DNA of 64,000 bases from Azolla caroliniana (taxonomy: Eukaryota > Polypodiophyta). The stretch lies in contig JBHGNT010000078.1 in assembly GCA_043228905.1 (NCBI GenBank), positions 1 to 64,000 on the forward strand. The letters run 5' to 3'. Numbering within the stretch: the first letter of the stretch is position 1; every line of letters begins with the position of its first letter. This document shows positions 11,238 through 23,330 of this stretch, piece by piece. The notes below the pieces were generated by a model. It was not told the origin of the DNA. It did no database searches and saw nothing but the letters and a program-made list of their open reading frames with translations. The position numbers and the translations under genes were made by a program.

Positions 11238-12836
11238 TTTAATTTACTCACGGGGTCTTCTCAACTCCTTCCTCAAATTTGCTAATTTTTTCATGTCTGT
11301 CGACCTGAGTTTCAAAATATTGATTTTTTAATTCCATATCATAGCTAGCGTTGTTAGCTTCGATTCGCATGTTTGAACACAAAAATCCGATATGACACGA
11401 GCCAGGTATGAACATTTTAATTTACTCAAGGGCTCCTCTCAACTCCCTCCTCATGTTTGCTAATTTCGTCATGTCTCTCGACCTGAGTTTCAAAATATTG
11501 ATTTTTTAATTCCATATCATAGCTAGCGTTGTTAGCTTCGATTCGCATGTTTGAACACAAAAATCCGATATCACACGAGCCAGGTATGAACATTTTCATT
11601 TACCCACTAGCTCTTCTCAACTCCTTCCTCAAATTTGCTAATTTCTTGATGTCTCTCAACCTGAGTTTCAAAATCTTGATTTTTTAATTCTATATCATAG
11701 CTAGCGTTGTTAGCTTCGATTCGCATGTTTGAACACAACAATCCGATATCACACGAGCCAGGTATGAACATTTTAATTTACTCACGGGGTCTTCTCAACT
11801 CCTTCCTCAAATTTGCTAATTTCTTCATGTCTCTCGACCTGAGTTTCAAAATCTTGATTTTTTAATTCCATATCATAGCTAGCGTGGTTAGCTTCGATTC
11901 ACATGTTTGAAGACAGAAATCGGATATCACACGATCCAGGTAAGAACATTTTAATTTACCCACTAGCTCTTCTCAACTCCTTCCTCAAATTTGCTAATTT
12001 CTTCATGTCTCTCAACCTGAGTTTCAAAATCTTGATTTTTTAATTCCATATCATAGCTAGCGTTGTTAGCTTCGATTCGCATGTTTGAACACAAAAATCC
12101 GATATCACATGAGACAGGTATCAACATTTTAATTTACTCACGAGGTATTCTCTACTCCTTCCTCAAATTTCCTAATTTCTTCATGTCTCTCGACCTGAGT
12201 TTCAAAATCCTGATTTTTTAATTCCATATCATAGCTAGCGTTGTTAGCTTCGATTCGCATGTATGAACACAAAAATCCGATATCACACGAGCCAGGTATG
12301 AACATTTTAATTTACTCACGGGGTCTTCTCAACTCCGTCCTCAAATTTCCTAATTCCTTCATGTCTGTCTACCTGTGTTTCAGAATCTTGTTTTTGTAAT
12401 TCCATATCAGTGCTAGCGTTGTTAGCTTCGATTCGCATGTTTGAACACTAAAATCCGATATCACACGAGCCAGGTATGAACATTTTAATTTACTCACGGG
12501 GTCTTCTCAACTCCGTCCTCAAATTTGCTAATTTCTTCATGTCTCTCGATCTGTGTTTCAAAGTCTTGATTTTTTAATTCCATATCATAGCTAGCGTTGT
12601 TAGCTTCGATTCGCATGTTTGAACAGAGAATTCCGATATCACATGAGACAGGTATCAACATTTTAATTTACTCACGGGGTATTCTCAACTCCTTCCTCAA
12701 ATTTGCTAATTTCTTCATGTCTCTCGACCTGAGTTTCAAAATCCTGATTTTTTAATTCCATATCATAGCTAGCGTGGTAAGATTCGATTCGCATGTTTGA
12801 AGACAAAAATCGGATATCACACGATACTAGCTCTTC
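11223..12836 (+). repeat. Copy of 9420-11040 (offset 1803)
   Basis: A repeat of the upstream block with single-base differences ('catgtctgtcgacc' for 'catgtctctcgacc', 'acaacaatcc' for 'acaaaaatct', 'gtctgtctacctg' for 'gtctctcgacctg'). It ends at a 26-bp deletion, 'acgatactagctc' at 12831. The parental form at 16871-16907 has 26 more bases between 'cgatac' and 'tagctc', bounded by 'tac'. Most of this block was copied again to 15836-17390. Confidence 0.88.
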
Positions 12837-13504
12837 TCAACTCACTCCTCAAATTTGGTAATTTCGTCATGTCTCTCGACCTGAGTTTCAAAATCTTGAT
12901 TTTTTAATTCCATATTATAGCTAGCGTTGTTACCTTCGATTAGCATGTTTGAACACAAAAATCGGATATCACACGAGCCAGGTATGAACATTTTAATTTA
13001 CTCAAGGGCTCCTCGCAACACCCTCCTCAAATTTGGTAATTTCGTCATGTCTCTCGACCTGAGTTTAAAAATCTTGATTTTTTAATTTCATATCATAGCT
13101 AGCGTTGTTAGCTTCGATTCGCATGTTTGAACACAGAAATCCGATATCACACGAGCCAGATATGAACATTTTAATTTACTCACGGGGTCTTCTCAACTCC
13201 TTCCTCAAATTTGCTAATTTTTTCATGTCTCTCGACCTGAGTTACAAAATATTGATTTTTTAATTCCATATCATAGCTAGCGTTGTTAGCTTCGATTCGC
13301 ATGTTTGAACACAGAAATCCGATATCACACGAGCCAGATATGAACATTTTAATTTACTCACGGGGTCTTCTCAACTCCTTCCTCAAATTTGCTAATTTTT
13401 TCATGTCTCTCGACCTGAGTTTCAAAATATTGATTTTTTAATTCCATATCATAGCTAGCGTTGTTAGCTTCGATTCGCATGTTTGAACACAAAAATCCGA
13501 TATG
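12837..13504 (+). repeat. Alpha monomers leading to the composite region
   Basis: Full-length monomers including 'actcaagggctcctcgcaac' and a 'gagttacaaaatattg' variant. Much of it recurs at about 16900-17390 at an offset of 4076 bp, with one fewer monomer at the end. No gene. Confidence 0.8.
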
Positions 13505-14395
13505 ACACGAGCCAGGTATGAACATTTTAAATTACTGACGGGGTCTTCTAAACTCCTTCCTCAAATTTGCTAATTTCATCATGTCTCTCGACCTGAGTTT
13601 CCAAATCTTGATTTTTTAATTCTATATCATAGCTAGCGTTGTTAGCTTCGATTCGCATGTTTGAACACAAAAATCCGATATCACACAAGCCAGGTATGAA
13701 CATTTTAATTTACTCACGGGGTCTTCTCAACTCCTTCCTCAAATATGCGAATATCTTCATGTCTCTCGACCTGTGTTTCAAAATCTTGATTTTTTCATTC
13801 CATATCATAGCTAGCTTGGTTAGTTTCAATTCGCATGTTTGAACACATATATCCGATATAAATCGAGCCAGCTATGAACATTTTAATTTCCGAACAGGGT
13901 CTTCTCCACTACCTCCTCAAATTTGCTAATTTCTTCATGTCTCTCGACCTGAGTTTGAAAATCTTAATTTTTTAATTCCATATCATAGCTAGCGTTGTTA
14001 GCTTCGATTCGCATATTTGAACACAAAAATCCGATATCACACCAGCATGGTATGAACATTATAATTTACTCACGGGGTCTTCTCCACTACCTTCCCAATT
14101 TTGCTAATTTCTTCATGTCTCTCGACCTGAGTTTCAAAATCTTGATTTTTTAATTCCATATCATAGCTAGTATTCTTAGCTTCGACTCGCATGTTTGAAC
14201 ACAAAAATCCGATATCACACGAGCCAGCTATGAACATTTTAATTTACTCACTAGGTCTTCTCCACTACCTTCTCAAATTTGCTAATTTCTTCATGTCTCT
14301 CGATCTGAGTTTCAAAATCTTGATTTTTTAATTCGATATCATAGCTAGCGTTGATACCTTCGATTCGCATGTTTGAACACAAAAATCCGATATCA
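13505..14395 (+). repeat. Five-monomer block (about 890 bp) shared with the central repeat
   Basis: Matches 26349-27240 at an offset of 12,844 bp, with markers 'aaattactgacggggtcttc', 'caaatatgcgaatatcttc', 'ttttttcattcc', 'cacatatatccgatataaat' and 'atttccgaacagggtc'. 'cagcatggtatgaac' at 14041 is shared with 30391 and about 35805 rather than with 26885, so the donor was probably a related P module. Flanks on both sides belong to other blocks, so it looks transplanted. Confidence 0.88.
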
Positions 14396-15667
14396 CACGG
14401 GCCAGGTATGAACATGTTAATTTACTCACGGGGTCTTCTCAACTCCTTCCTCAAATTTGATAATTTCTTCATGTCTCTCGACCTGAGTTTCAAAATCTTG
14501 ATTTTTTAATTCCATATCATAGCTAGCGTGGTTAGCTTCGATTCGCATGTTTGAACACAAAAATCCGATATCACACGAGACAGGTATCAACATTTTAATT
14601 TACTCACGGGGTATTCTCAACTCCTTCCTCAAATTTCCTAATTTCTTCATGTCTCTCGACCTGAGTTTCAAAATCCTGATTTTTTAATTCCATATCATAG
14701 CTAGCGTTGTTAGCTTCGATTCGCATGTATGAACACAAAAATCCGATATCACACGAGCCAGGTATGAACATTTTAATTTACTCACGGGGTCTTCTCAACT
14801 CCGTCCTCAAATTACCTAATTCCTTCATGTCTCTCGACCTGTGTTTAAGAATCTTGTTTTTTTAATTCCATATCATAGCTAGCGTTGTTATCTTCGATTC
14901 GCATGTTTGAACACAAAAATACGATATCACACGAGCCAGGTATGAACATTTTCATTTACCCACTAGCTCTTCTCAACTCCTTCCTCAAATTTGCTAATTT
15001 CTTGATGTCTCTCAACCTGAGTTTCAAAATCTTGATTTTTTAATTCCATATCATAGCTAGCATTGTTAGCTTCGATTCGCATGTTTGAACACGAGCCAGG
15101 TATGAACATTTTAATTTACTCACGGGGTCTTCTCAACTCCTTCCTCAAATTTCCTAATTTCTTCATGTCTCTCGACCTGAGTTTCAAAATCTTGATTTTT
15201 TAATTCCATATTATAGCTAGCGTTGTTACCTTCGATTAGCATGTTTGAACACAAAAATCGGATATCACACGAGACAGGTATGAACATTTTAATTTACTCA
15301 AGGGCTCCTCTTAACACCCTCCTCAAATTTGGTAATTTCGTCATGTCTCTCGACCTGAGTTTAAAAATCTTGATTTTTTAATTTCATATCATAGCTAGCG
15401 TTGTTAGCTTCGATTCGCATGTTTGAACACAGAAATCCGATATCACACGAGCCAGATATGAACATTTTAATTTACTCACGGGGTCTTCTCAACTCCGTCC
15501 TCAAAGTTGCTAATTTTTTCATGTCTCTCGACCTGAGTTACAAAATATTGATTTTTTAATTCCATATCATAGCTAGCGTTGTTAGCTTCGATTCGCATGT
15601 TTGAACACAGAAATCCGATATCACACGAGCCAGGTATGAACATTTTAATTTACTCACGGGGTCTTCT
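14396..15667 (+). repeat. Copy of 5694-6965
   Basis: See the segment at 5694. It shares the short 'gaacacgagcc' monomer (15093), 'ccgtcctcaaagttgc', 'ctcttaacaccctcc' and 'cctgtgtttaagaatcttg'. It begins where the five-monomer block ends and stops where a single monomer of another origin begins. Confidence 0.88.
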
Positions 15668-15835
15668 CAACTCCCTCCTCAAATTTGATAATTTCTTCAT
15701 GTCTCTCGATCTGAGTTTGACAATCTTGATTTTTTGATTCCATATCATAGCTAGCATTGTTAGCTTCGATTCGCATGTTTGAAAACAAAAATCCGATATC
15801 ACACGAGCCAGGTATGAACATTTTAATTTACTCAC
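15668..15835 (+). repeat. Single inserted monomer matching 27284-27451
   Basis: One monomer with 'ccctcctcaaatttgataat', 'gagtttgacaatcttg', 'ttttttgattcc', 'agctagcattgttag' and 'gtttgaaaacaaaaatcc'. This combination is otherwise confined to the central P modules (27266, 28506, 31646, 33912, 37052), mostly differing here by 'tcgatctgag'. It sits between two blocks of different origin. Confidence 0.85.
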
Positions 15836-17390
15836 GGGGTCTTCTCAACTCCTTCCTCAAATTTGCTAATTTCTTCATGTCTCTCGACCTGAGTTTCAAA
15901 ATCTTGATTTTTTAATTCCATATCATAGCTAGCGTGGTTAGCTTCGATTCACATGTTTGAAGACAGAAATCGTATATCACACGATCCAGGTAAGAACATT
16001 TTAATTTACCCACTAGCTCTTCTCAACTCCTTCCTCAAATTTGCTAATTTCTTCATGTCTCTCAACCTGAGTTTCAAAATCTTGATTTTTTAATTCCATG
16101 TCATAGCTAGCGTTGTTAGCTTCGATTCGCATGTTTGAACACAAAAATCCGATATCACACGAGACAGGTATCAACATTTTAATTTACTCACGGGGTATTC
16201 TCAACTCCTTCCTCAAATTTCCTAATTTCTTCATGTCTCTCGACCTGAGTTTCAAAATCCTGATTTTTTAATTCCATATCATAGCTAGCGTTGTTAGCTT
16301 CGATTCGCATGTATGAACACAAAAATCCGATATCACACGAGCCAGGTATGAACATTTTAATTTACTCACGGGGTCTTCTCAACTCCGTCCTCAAATTTCC
16401 TAATTCCTTCATGTCTGTCGACCTGTGTTTCAGAATCTTGTTTTTGTAATTCCATATCAGAGCTAGCGTTGTTAGCTTCGATTCGCATGTTTGAACACTA
16501 AAATCCGATATCACACGAGCCAGGTATGAACATTTTAATTTACTCACGGGGTCTTCTCAACTCCGTCCTCAAATTTGCTAATTTCTTCATGTCTCTCGAT
16601 CTGTGTTTCAAAGTCTTGATTTTTTAATTCCATATCATAGCTAGCGTTGTTAGCTTCGATTCGCATGTTTGAACAGAGAATTCCGATATCACATGAGACA
16701 GGTATCAACATTTTAATTTACTCACGGGGTATTCTCAACTCCTTCCTCAAATTTCCTAATTTCTTCATGTCTCTCGACGTGAGTTTCAAAATCCTGATTT
16801 TTTAATTCCATATCATAGCTAGCGTGGTAAGATTCGATTCGCATGTTTGAAGACAAAAATCGGATATCACACGATACAGGTAAGAACATTTTAATTTACC
16901 TACTAGCTCTTCTCAACTCACTCCTCAAATTTGGTAATTTCGTCATGTCTCTCGACCTGAGTTTCAAAATCTTGATTTTTTAATTCCATATTATAGCTAG
17001 CGTTGTTAGCTTCGATTAGCATGTTTGAACACAAAAATCGGATATCACACGAGCCAGGTATAAACATTTTAATTTACTCAAGGGCTCCTCGCAACACCCT
17101 CCTCAAATTTGGTAATTTCGTCATGTCTCTCGACCTGAGTTTAAAAATCTTGATTTTTTAATTTCATATCATAGCTAGCGTTGTTAGCTTCGATTCGCAT
17201 GTTTGAACACAGAAATCCGATATCACACGAGCCAGATATGAACATTTTAATTTACTCACGGGGTCTTCTCAACTCCTTCCTCAAATTTGATAATTTTTTC
17301 ATGTCTCTCGACCTGAGTTTCAAAATATTGATTTTTTAATTCCATATCATAGCTAGCGTTGTTAGCTTCGATTCGCATGTTTGAACACAA
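15836..17390 (+). repeat. Copy of 11786-13314 (offset 4050, then 4076)
   Basis: Markers: 'agacagaaatcg' at 11911 and 15961; 'gtctgtcgacctgtgtttca' at 16412 against the 12362 variant; 'cctcgcaacaccctcc' at about 13011 and 17087. The offset rises by 26 at the place where the upstream copy has its 26-bp deletion. This copy keeps the undeleted form, so the deletion happened in the upstream copy after duplication, or the source was an undeleted relative. Confidence 0.88.
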
Positions 17391-17684
17391 ATATCCGATA
17401 TTACACGAGCCAGGTATGAACATTTTAACTCCTTCCTCAAATATGCGAATATCTTCATGTCTCTCGACCTGAGTTTTAAAATCTTGATTTTTTAATTTCA
17501 TATCATAGCTAGCGTTGTTAGCTTCGATTCGCATGTTTGAACACAAAAATCCGATATCACACAAGCCAGGTATGAACATTTTAATTTACTCAAGGGCTCC
17601 TCTCAACTCCCTCCTCATGTTTGCTAATTTCGTCATGTCTCTCGACCTGAGTTTCAAAATCTTGATTTTTTAATTCTATATCAT
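17391..17684 (+). repeat. Boundary monomers with a 22-bp deletion
   Basis: At 17423-17434 'gaacattttaa' joins 'ctccttcctcaaatatgcg', losing 22 bp of the usual 'tttactcacggggtcttctc' plus 'aa'. Spacing of the landmarks is 156 bp (17415 to 17571). The next monomer is of the 'actcaagggctcctc' subtype. This is where pure alpha sequence gives way to mixed types. Confidence 0.8.
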
Positions 17685-18065
17685 AGCTAGCTTGGTTAGC
17701 TTCGATTCGCATGTCTCTCGACCTGTATTTCAAAACTATAAATTTTCAATTCTATATCATAACTAGCGTGCTTAGCTTCGATTCGCATGTTTGAACACAA
17801 AAATCCGATATCACACGAGCCAGGTATGAACATTTTAATTTACTGACGCGCTCTTCTCAACTCCTTCCTCAAATTTGCTAATTTCTTCATGTCTCTAGAC
17901 CTGACTTTCAAAGTCTTGATTTGTTAATTCTATATCATAGCTAGTGTTGTTAGCTTCGATTCGCATGTTTGAACACAAAAATCCAATATCACACGAGCCA
18001 GGTATGAACATTTTAATTTACTCACGAGGTCTTCTCAACTGCTTCCTCAAATTTCCTAATTTTTT
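17685..18065 (+). repeat. Copy of 4421-4801 (offset 13,264)
   Basis: Carries the truncated 76-bp hybrid monomer ('cgcatg/tctctcgacc' at 17708), 'aactagcgtgcttagc', 'tactgacgcgctc' and 'gatttgttaattc'. Tatgaac landmarks at 4561 and 17825 fix the offset. Minor changes: 'tttcaaaactataaatttt' for 'tttcagaactataattttt', and 'ctagacctgac' for 'ctggacctcac'. Confidence 0.85.
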
Positions 18066-18430
18066 CATGTCTCTTGACCTGAGTTTCCAAATCTTGATTT
18101 TTTAATTCTATATGATAGCTAGCGTTGTTAGCTTCGATTCGCATGTTTGAACACAACAATCCGATATCACACGAGCCAGGTATGAGCATTTTAATTTACT
18201 GACGCGCTCTTCTCAACTCCTTCCTCAAATTTTTGAACACAAAAATCCGATATCACACAAGCCAGGTATGAACATTTTAATTTACTCACGGGTTTTCTCA
18301 ACTCCTTCCTCAAGTTTGCTAATGTCTTCATGTTTGTCGACCTGAGTTTCAAAACTTGATTTTTTAATTCTATATGATAGCTAGCGTTGTTATCTTCGAT
18401 TCGCATGTTTGAACACAAAAATCCGATATC
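18066..18430 (+). repeat. Diverged monomers with deletion junction at 18229-18236
   Basis: At 18229-18236 'cctcaaattt' fuses to 'ttgaacacaaaaatcc', joining the early part of one monomer to the late part of another across shared T's. Other variants include 'tatatgatagctagc' and 'catgtttgtcgacc'. No gene. Confidence 0.75.
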
Positions 18431-18556
18431 ACACGTGCCAGGTATGAACATTTTAATTTACTCACGGGGTCTTCTCCACTACCTCCTCCAATTTGCTAAT
18501 TTCGTCATGTCTCTAGACCTGTATTTCAAAACTATAATTTTTCAATTCAATATCAT

Positions 18557-18573
18557 AGCTAGCGTTGCTAGCT
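18557..18573 (+). repeat. Perfect short dyad AGCTAGC-GTT-GCTAGCT
   Basis: A 7-bp perfect inverted repeat around a 3-nt loop. The usual monomer core 'agctagcgttgttagct' has only 5-bp arms (agcta/tagct). One T-to-C change extends the arms to seven. The same 17-mer occurs at 18913, 19269, 20487, 20842, 22594 and 45406, and again near 43.5, 53.6, 55.5, 58.3 and 58.7 kb. It could extrude as a small hairpin. A role in centromere chromatin is speculation. Confidence 0.85.
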
Positions 18574-19272
18574 TCGATTCTCATGTTTGAACAGAAAAAT
18601 CCGATATCACACGAGCCAGTTATGAACATTTTAATTTACTCACCGGGTCTTCTCAACTCCATCCTCATCTTTGCTAATTTCTTCATGTCTCTCAACCTGA
18701 GTTTCAAAATCTTGATTTTTTAATTCCATATCAGAGCTAGCATTGTTAGCTTCGATTCGCATTTTTGAACACAAAAATCCAACATCCCACAAGCCAGGCA
18801 TGAACATTTTAATTTACTCACGGGGTCTTCTCTACTACCTCCTCAAATTTGCTAATTTCCTAATGTCTCTAGACGTGGATTTCAAAATTATAATTTTTCA
18901 ATTCAATATCATAGCTAGCGTTGCTAGCTTCGATTCTCATGTTTGAACACAAAAATCCGATATCACACGAGCCAGTTATGAACATTTTATTTTACTCACC
19001 GGGTCTTCTCAACTCCATCCTCAACTTTGCTAATTTCTTCATGTTTCTCAACCTGAGTTTCAAAATCTTGATTTTTTAATTCCATATCAGAGCTAGCATT
19101 GTTAGCTTCGATTCGCATTTTTGAACACAAAAATCCAACATCCCACAAGCTAGGCATGAACATTTTAATTTACTCACGGGGTCTTCTCTACTACCTCCTC
19201 AAATTTGCTAATTTCCTCATGTCTCTAGACGTGGATTTCAAAATTATAATTTTTCAATTCAATATCATAGCT
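18561..19272 (+). repeat. 356-bp dimer repeat, two tandem copies
   Basis: About 18561-18916 and 18917-19272, with a third copy at about 20490-20845. Each has one monomer with 'agctagcgttgctagc', 'gccagttatgaac' and 'ctcaccgggtcttctcaact', and one with 'cagagctagcattgttag', 'catttttgaacac' and 'ccaacatcccacaagc'. A two-monomer alternation is the smallest higher-order unit in the window. Confidence 0.85.
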
Positions 19273-19399
19273 AGCGTTGCTAGCTTCAATTCTCATGTTT
19301 GAACACAAAAATCCGAAATCTCAAAAGCCAGGTATAAACATATTAATTTACTCACGGAGTTTTCTGCACTATCTATTCAAATTTGCTAACTTCGTCAAA

Positions 19400-19450
19400 T
19401 CTCTAGACTGCTGTTTCAAAATGATAATTTTTAAATTCGATTCGCATGTT
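19400..19450 (+). repeat. Deletion monomer 'ttttaaattcgattcgcatg'
   Basis: After 'gactgctgtttcaaaatgat' the text runs 'aatttttaaattcgattcgc', skipping the usual 'catatcatagctagcgttgttagctt'. The loss removes the dyad core. The same form is at about 20974-21020 (tandem copy) and 27881-27925 (central repeat), so this rare monomer moved between regions. Confidence 0.82.
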
Positions 19451-21933
19451 TGAACACAAAAATCCGATATCACATGAGCCAGGTATTAACATTTTAAATT
19501 ACTCACGCGGTCTTCTCAACTCCTTCCTCAAATTTGCTAATTTCTTCATGGCTCTCGACCTAAATTTCAAAATCTTGATTTTTTAATTCGATATCATAGC
19601 TAGCGTTGTTACCTTCGATTCCGATGTTTGAACACAAAAATCCGATATCACACGAGCCAGGTATGAACATTTTAATTTACTAACGGGCTCTTCTCAACTC
19701 CTTCCTCAAATTTGCTAATTTCTTCATGTCTCTCGACCTGAGTTTGACAATCTTGATTTTTTGATTCCATATCATAGCTAGCATTGTTAGCTTCGATTCG
19801 CATTTTTGAACATAAAAATCCGATATCACAAAAGCCAGGTATAAACATATTAATTTACTCACGGGTCTTCTCCACTACCTATTCAAATTTGCTAATTTCT
19901 TCATGTCTCTTGACCTGTGTTTCAAAATTTTGATTTTATAATTCCATATCATAGCTAGCGTGGTTAGCTTCGATTCGCATATTCGAACACATAAATCCGA
20001 TATCAATCAAGCCATCTATGAACATTTTAATTTACAAACGGGGTCTTCTCCACTACCTCCTCAAATTTGCTAATTTCTTCATGTCTCTCGACCTGAGTTT
20101 GAAAATCTTAATTTTTTAATTCCATATCATAGCTAGCGTTGTTAGCTTCAATTCGCATGTTTGAACACAAAAATCCGATATCACACCAGCTAGGTATGAA
20201 CATTTGAATTTACTCACGGGGTCTTCTCAACTCCTACCTCAAATTTGAAAATTTCATCATCTGTCTCGACCTGAGTTTCAAGATGTTGATTATTTAATCC
20301 AATATCATAGCTAGCGTTGTTAGCTTCGATTCGCAGGTTTGAACACAGAAATCCGATATCACACGAGCCAGGTATGAACATTTTAATTTACTCACGGGGT
20401 CTTCTCCACTACCTCCTCCAATTTGCTAATTTCGTCATGTCTCTAGACCTGTATTTCAAAACTATAATTTTTCAATTCAATATCATAGCTAGCGTTGCTA
20501 GCTTCGATTCTCATGTTTGAACACAAAAATCCGATATCACACGACCCAGTTATGAACATTTTTATTTACTCACCGGGTCTTCTCAACTTTATCCTCATCT
20601 TTGCTAATTTCTTCATGTCTCTCAACCTAGTTTCAAAATCTTGATTTTTTAATTCCATATCAGAGCTAGCATTGTTAGCTTCGATTCGCATTTTTGAACA
20701 CAAAAATCCAACATCCCACAAGCCAGGCATGAACATTTTAATTTACTCACGGGGTCTTCTCTACTACCTCCTCAAATTTGCTAATTTCCTCATGTCTCTA
20801 GACATGGATTTCAAAATTATAATTCTTCAATTCAATATCATAGCTAGCGTTGCTAGCTTCGATTCTCATGTTTGAACACAAAAATCCAATATCACACGAG
20901 CCAGGTATAAACATATTAATTTACTCACGGAGTCTTCTCCACTACCTATTAAAATTTGCTAACTTCGTCAAATCTCTAGACTGGTGTTTCAAAATGATAA
21001 TTTTTAAATTCGATTCGCATGTTTGAACACAAAAATCCGATATCACACGAGCCAGGTATTAACATTTTAAATTACTCACGCGGTCTTCTCAACTCCTTCC
21101 TCAAATTTGCTAATTTCTTCATGTCTCTCGACCTGAATTTCAAAATCTTGATTTTTTAATTCGATATCATAGCTAGCGTTGTTACCTTCGATTCCGATGT
21201 TTGAACACAAAAATCCGATATCACACGAGCCAGGTATGAACATTTTAATTTACTGACGCGCTCTTCTCAACTCCTTCCTCAAATTTGCTAATTTCTTCAT
21301 GTCTCTCGACCTGAGTTTGACAATCTTGATTTTTTGATTCCATATCATAGCTAGCATTGTTAGCTTCGATTCGCATTTTTGAACATAAAAATCCGATATC
21401 ACAAAAGCCAGGTATAAACATATTAATTTACTCACGGGTCTTTTCCACTACCTTCTCAAATTTGCTAATTTCTTGATGTCTCTCGACCTGTGTTTCAAAA
21501 TTTTGATTTTTTAATTCCATATCATAGCTAGCGTGGTTAGCTTCGATTCGCATATTCGAACACATAAATCGGATATCAATCAAGCCATCTATGAACATTT
21601 TAATTTACGAACGAGGTCTTCTCCACTACCTCCTCAAATTTGGTAATTTCTTCATGTCTCTCGACCTGAGTTTCAAAATCTTAATTTTTTAATTCCATAT
21701 CATAGCTAGTGTTGTTAGCTTCGATTCGCATATTAGAACACAAAAATCTGATATCACACCAGCCAGGTATGAACATTTTAATTTACTCACGGGGTCTTCT
21801 CAACTCCTTCCTCAAATTTGAAAATTTCATCATGTGTCTCGACCTAAGTTTCAAGATGTTGATTATTTAATCCAATATCATAGCTAGCGTTGTTAGCTTC
21901 GATTCGCAGGTTTGAACACAGAAATCCGATATC

Positions 21934-22400
21934 ACACGAGCCAGGTATGAACATTTTAATTTACTCACGGGGTCTTCTGAACTTCTTTCTCAAATTTCCT
22001 AATTTTTTCATGTCTCTCAACCTTAGTTTCAAAATCTTGATTTTTTAATTCCATAACATAGCTAGCGTTGTATGCTTCGATTCGCATGTTTGAACACAAC
22101 AATCCGATATCAAACGAGCCAGGTATAAGCATTTTAATTTACTTACGCGCTCTTCTCAACTCCTTCCTCAAATTTGCTAATTTCCTGATGTCTTTCGACC
22201 TGAGTTTCAAAATCTTGATTTTTTAATTGCATATCATAGCTAGCGTTCTTAGCTTCGATTCGCATGTTTGAACAAAAAAATCCAATATCACACGAGCTAG
22301 GTATGAACATTTTAATTTACTCATGGGGTCTTCTCCACTACCTTCTCAAATTTGCTAATTTCTTCATGTCTCTCGACCTGAGTTTCAAAATCTTGATTTT
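21934..22400 (+). repeat. Diverged full-length monomers
   Basis: Monomers with 'cttctgaacttctttctc', 'ataacatagctagcgttgta', 'ttacttacgcgctc' and 'gaacaaaaaaatccaatatc'. The last variant also marks about 45250, 47380, 55360 and 58550. Nothing but satellite. Confidence 0.75.
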
Positions 22401-23330
22401 TTAATTCCATATCATAGCTAGTGTTGTTAGCTTCGATTCGCATGTTTGAACATAAAAATCTGATATCACACGAGCCAGGTATGAACATTTTATTTTACTC
22501 AGGGGGTTTTCTCAACTCCTTCCTCAAGATTGCTAATTTCTTCATGTCTGTCGACCTGAGTTTCAAAATTATAATTTTTCAATTCAATATCATAGCTAGC
22601 GTTGCTAGCTTCGATTGTCATGTTTGAACACAAAAATCTGATATCACACGAGCCAGCTATTAACATTTTATTTTACTCACCGGGTCTTCTCACCTCCTTC
22701 CTCATCTTTGCTAATTTGTTAATATCTCTCGACCTGAGTCTCGAAATCTTGATTTTTTAATTCTATATCATAGCTAGCGTTGTTAGCTTCGATTCACATT
22801 TTTGAACATAAAAATCCGATATCCCACAAGCCAGGCATGAACATTTTAATTTACTCACGGGGTCTTCTGAACTCCTTCCTCAAGTTTGCTAATTTCTTCA
22901 TGTCTGTCGACCTGAGTTTCAAAATCTTGATTTTTTGATTCCATATCATAGCTAGCATTGTTAGCTTCGATTCGCATTTTTGAACACAAAAATCCGATAT
23001 CCCACAAGCCAGGCATGAACATTTTAATTTACTCACAGGGTCTTCTCAACACCTTCCTCAAGTTTGCTAATTTCTTCATGTCTCTCGACTTGAGTTTCAA
23101 AATCTTGATTTTTTAATTCCATATCATAGCTAGTGTTGTTAGCTTTGATTCTCATGTTTGCACATAAAAATCTGATATCACACGAGCCAGGTATGAACAT
23201 TTTAATTTACTCACGGGGTTTCTCAACCCCTTCCTCAAGATTGCTAATTTCTTCATGTCTGTCGACCTGTGTTTCAAAATTATAATATTTCAATTCAATA
23301 TCATAGCTAGCGTTGCTAGAATCGATTCGC
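22401..23330 (+). repeat. Segment also present at 43.3-44.0, 53.4-54.1 and 58.1-58.5 kb
   Basis: Shares 'gaacataaaaatctgatatc', 'cctcaagattgctaatttc', 'cagctattaacattttattt' and 'gagtctcgaaatcttg' with 43330-44040 at an offset of 20,929 bp (22421/43350). The copy here holds one extra 178-bp monomer (about 22860-23037) relative to the right-hand copies. It is the clearest link between the diverged zone and the right half. Confidence 0.82.

Larger units (their letters stand above)
18431..21933 (+). repeat. Tandem unit of 1929 bp followed by a 1573-bp version
   Basis: Copy 1 is about 18431-20360 and copy 2 about 20361-21933. The offset is 1929-1930 at the left (18387/20317) and 1573 further right ('ctctagact' 19401/20974; 'ccgatgtttg' 19621/21194). 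The 356-bp difference is one copy of an internal dimer, present twice in copy 1 and once in copy 2. The unit includes 'caggcatgaac' and 'aacatcccacaagcc' monomers, a 'cttgattatttaatcc' monomer and the 'aatgataatttttaaattcg' deletion monomer. By eye this is the most diverged part of the window. Confidence 0.85.

Noticed and set aside
13639-13842. Recurrent 67-68-codon frames on the + strand beginning MLASIRMFEHK or similar (13639, 18387, 26483, 52077 and others)
   Set aside because: This is the 178-bp unit read through one frame that happens to be open for just over one period. The variants change at every kind of position, with no sign of codon constraint.
15650-15835. Recurrent 61-codon minus-strand frames beginning MSKL
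   Set aside because: Same explanation: each spans one monomer and ends at the same satellite stop. Lys/Arg-rich ends come from the T-rich strand read in reverse.
18557-18573. Rho-independent terminator or bacterial operator at the dyad
   Set aside because: The stem is only 7 bp, recurs in satellite monomers and has no gene nearby. Context is eukaryotic satellite.
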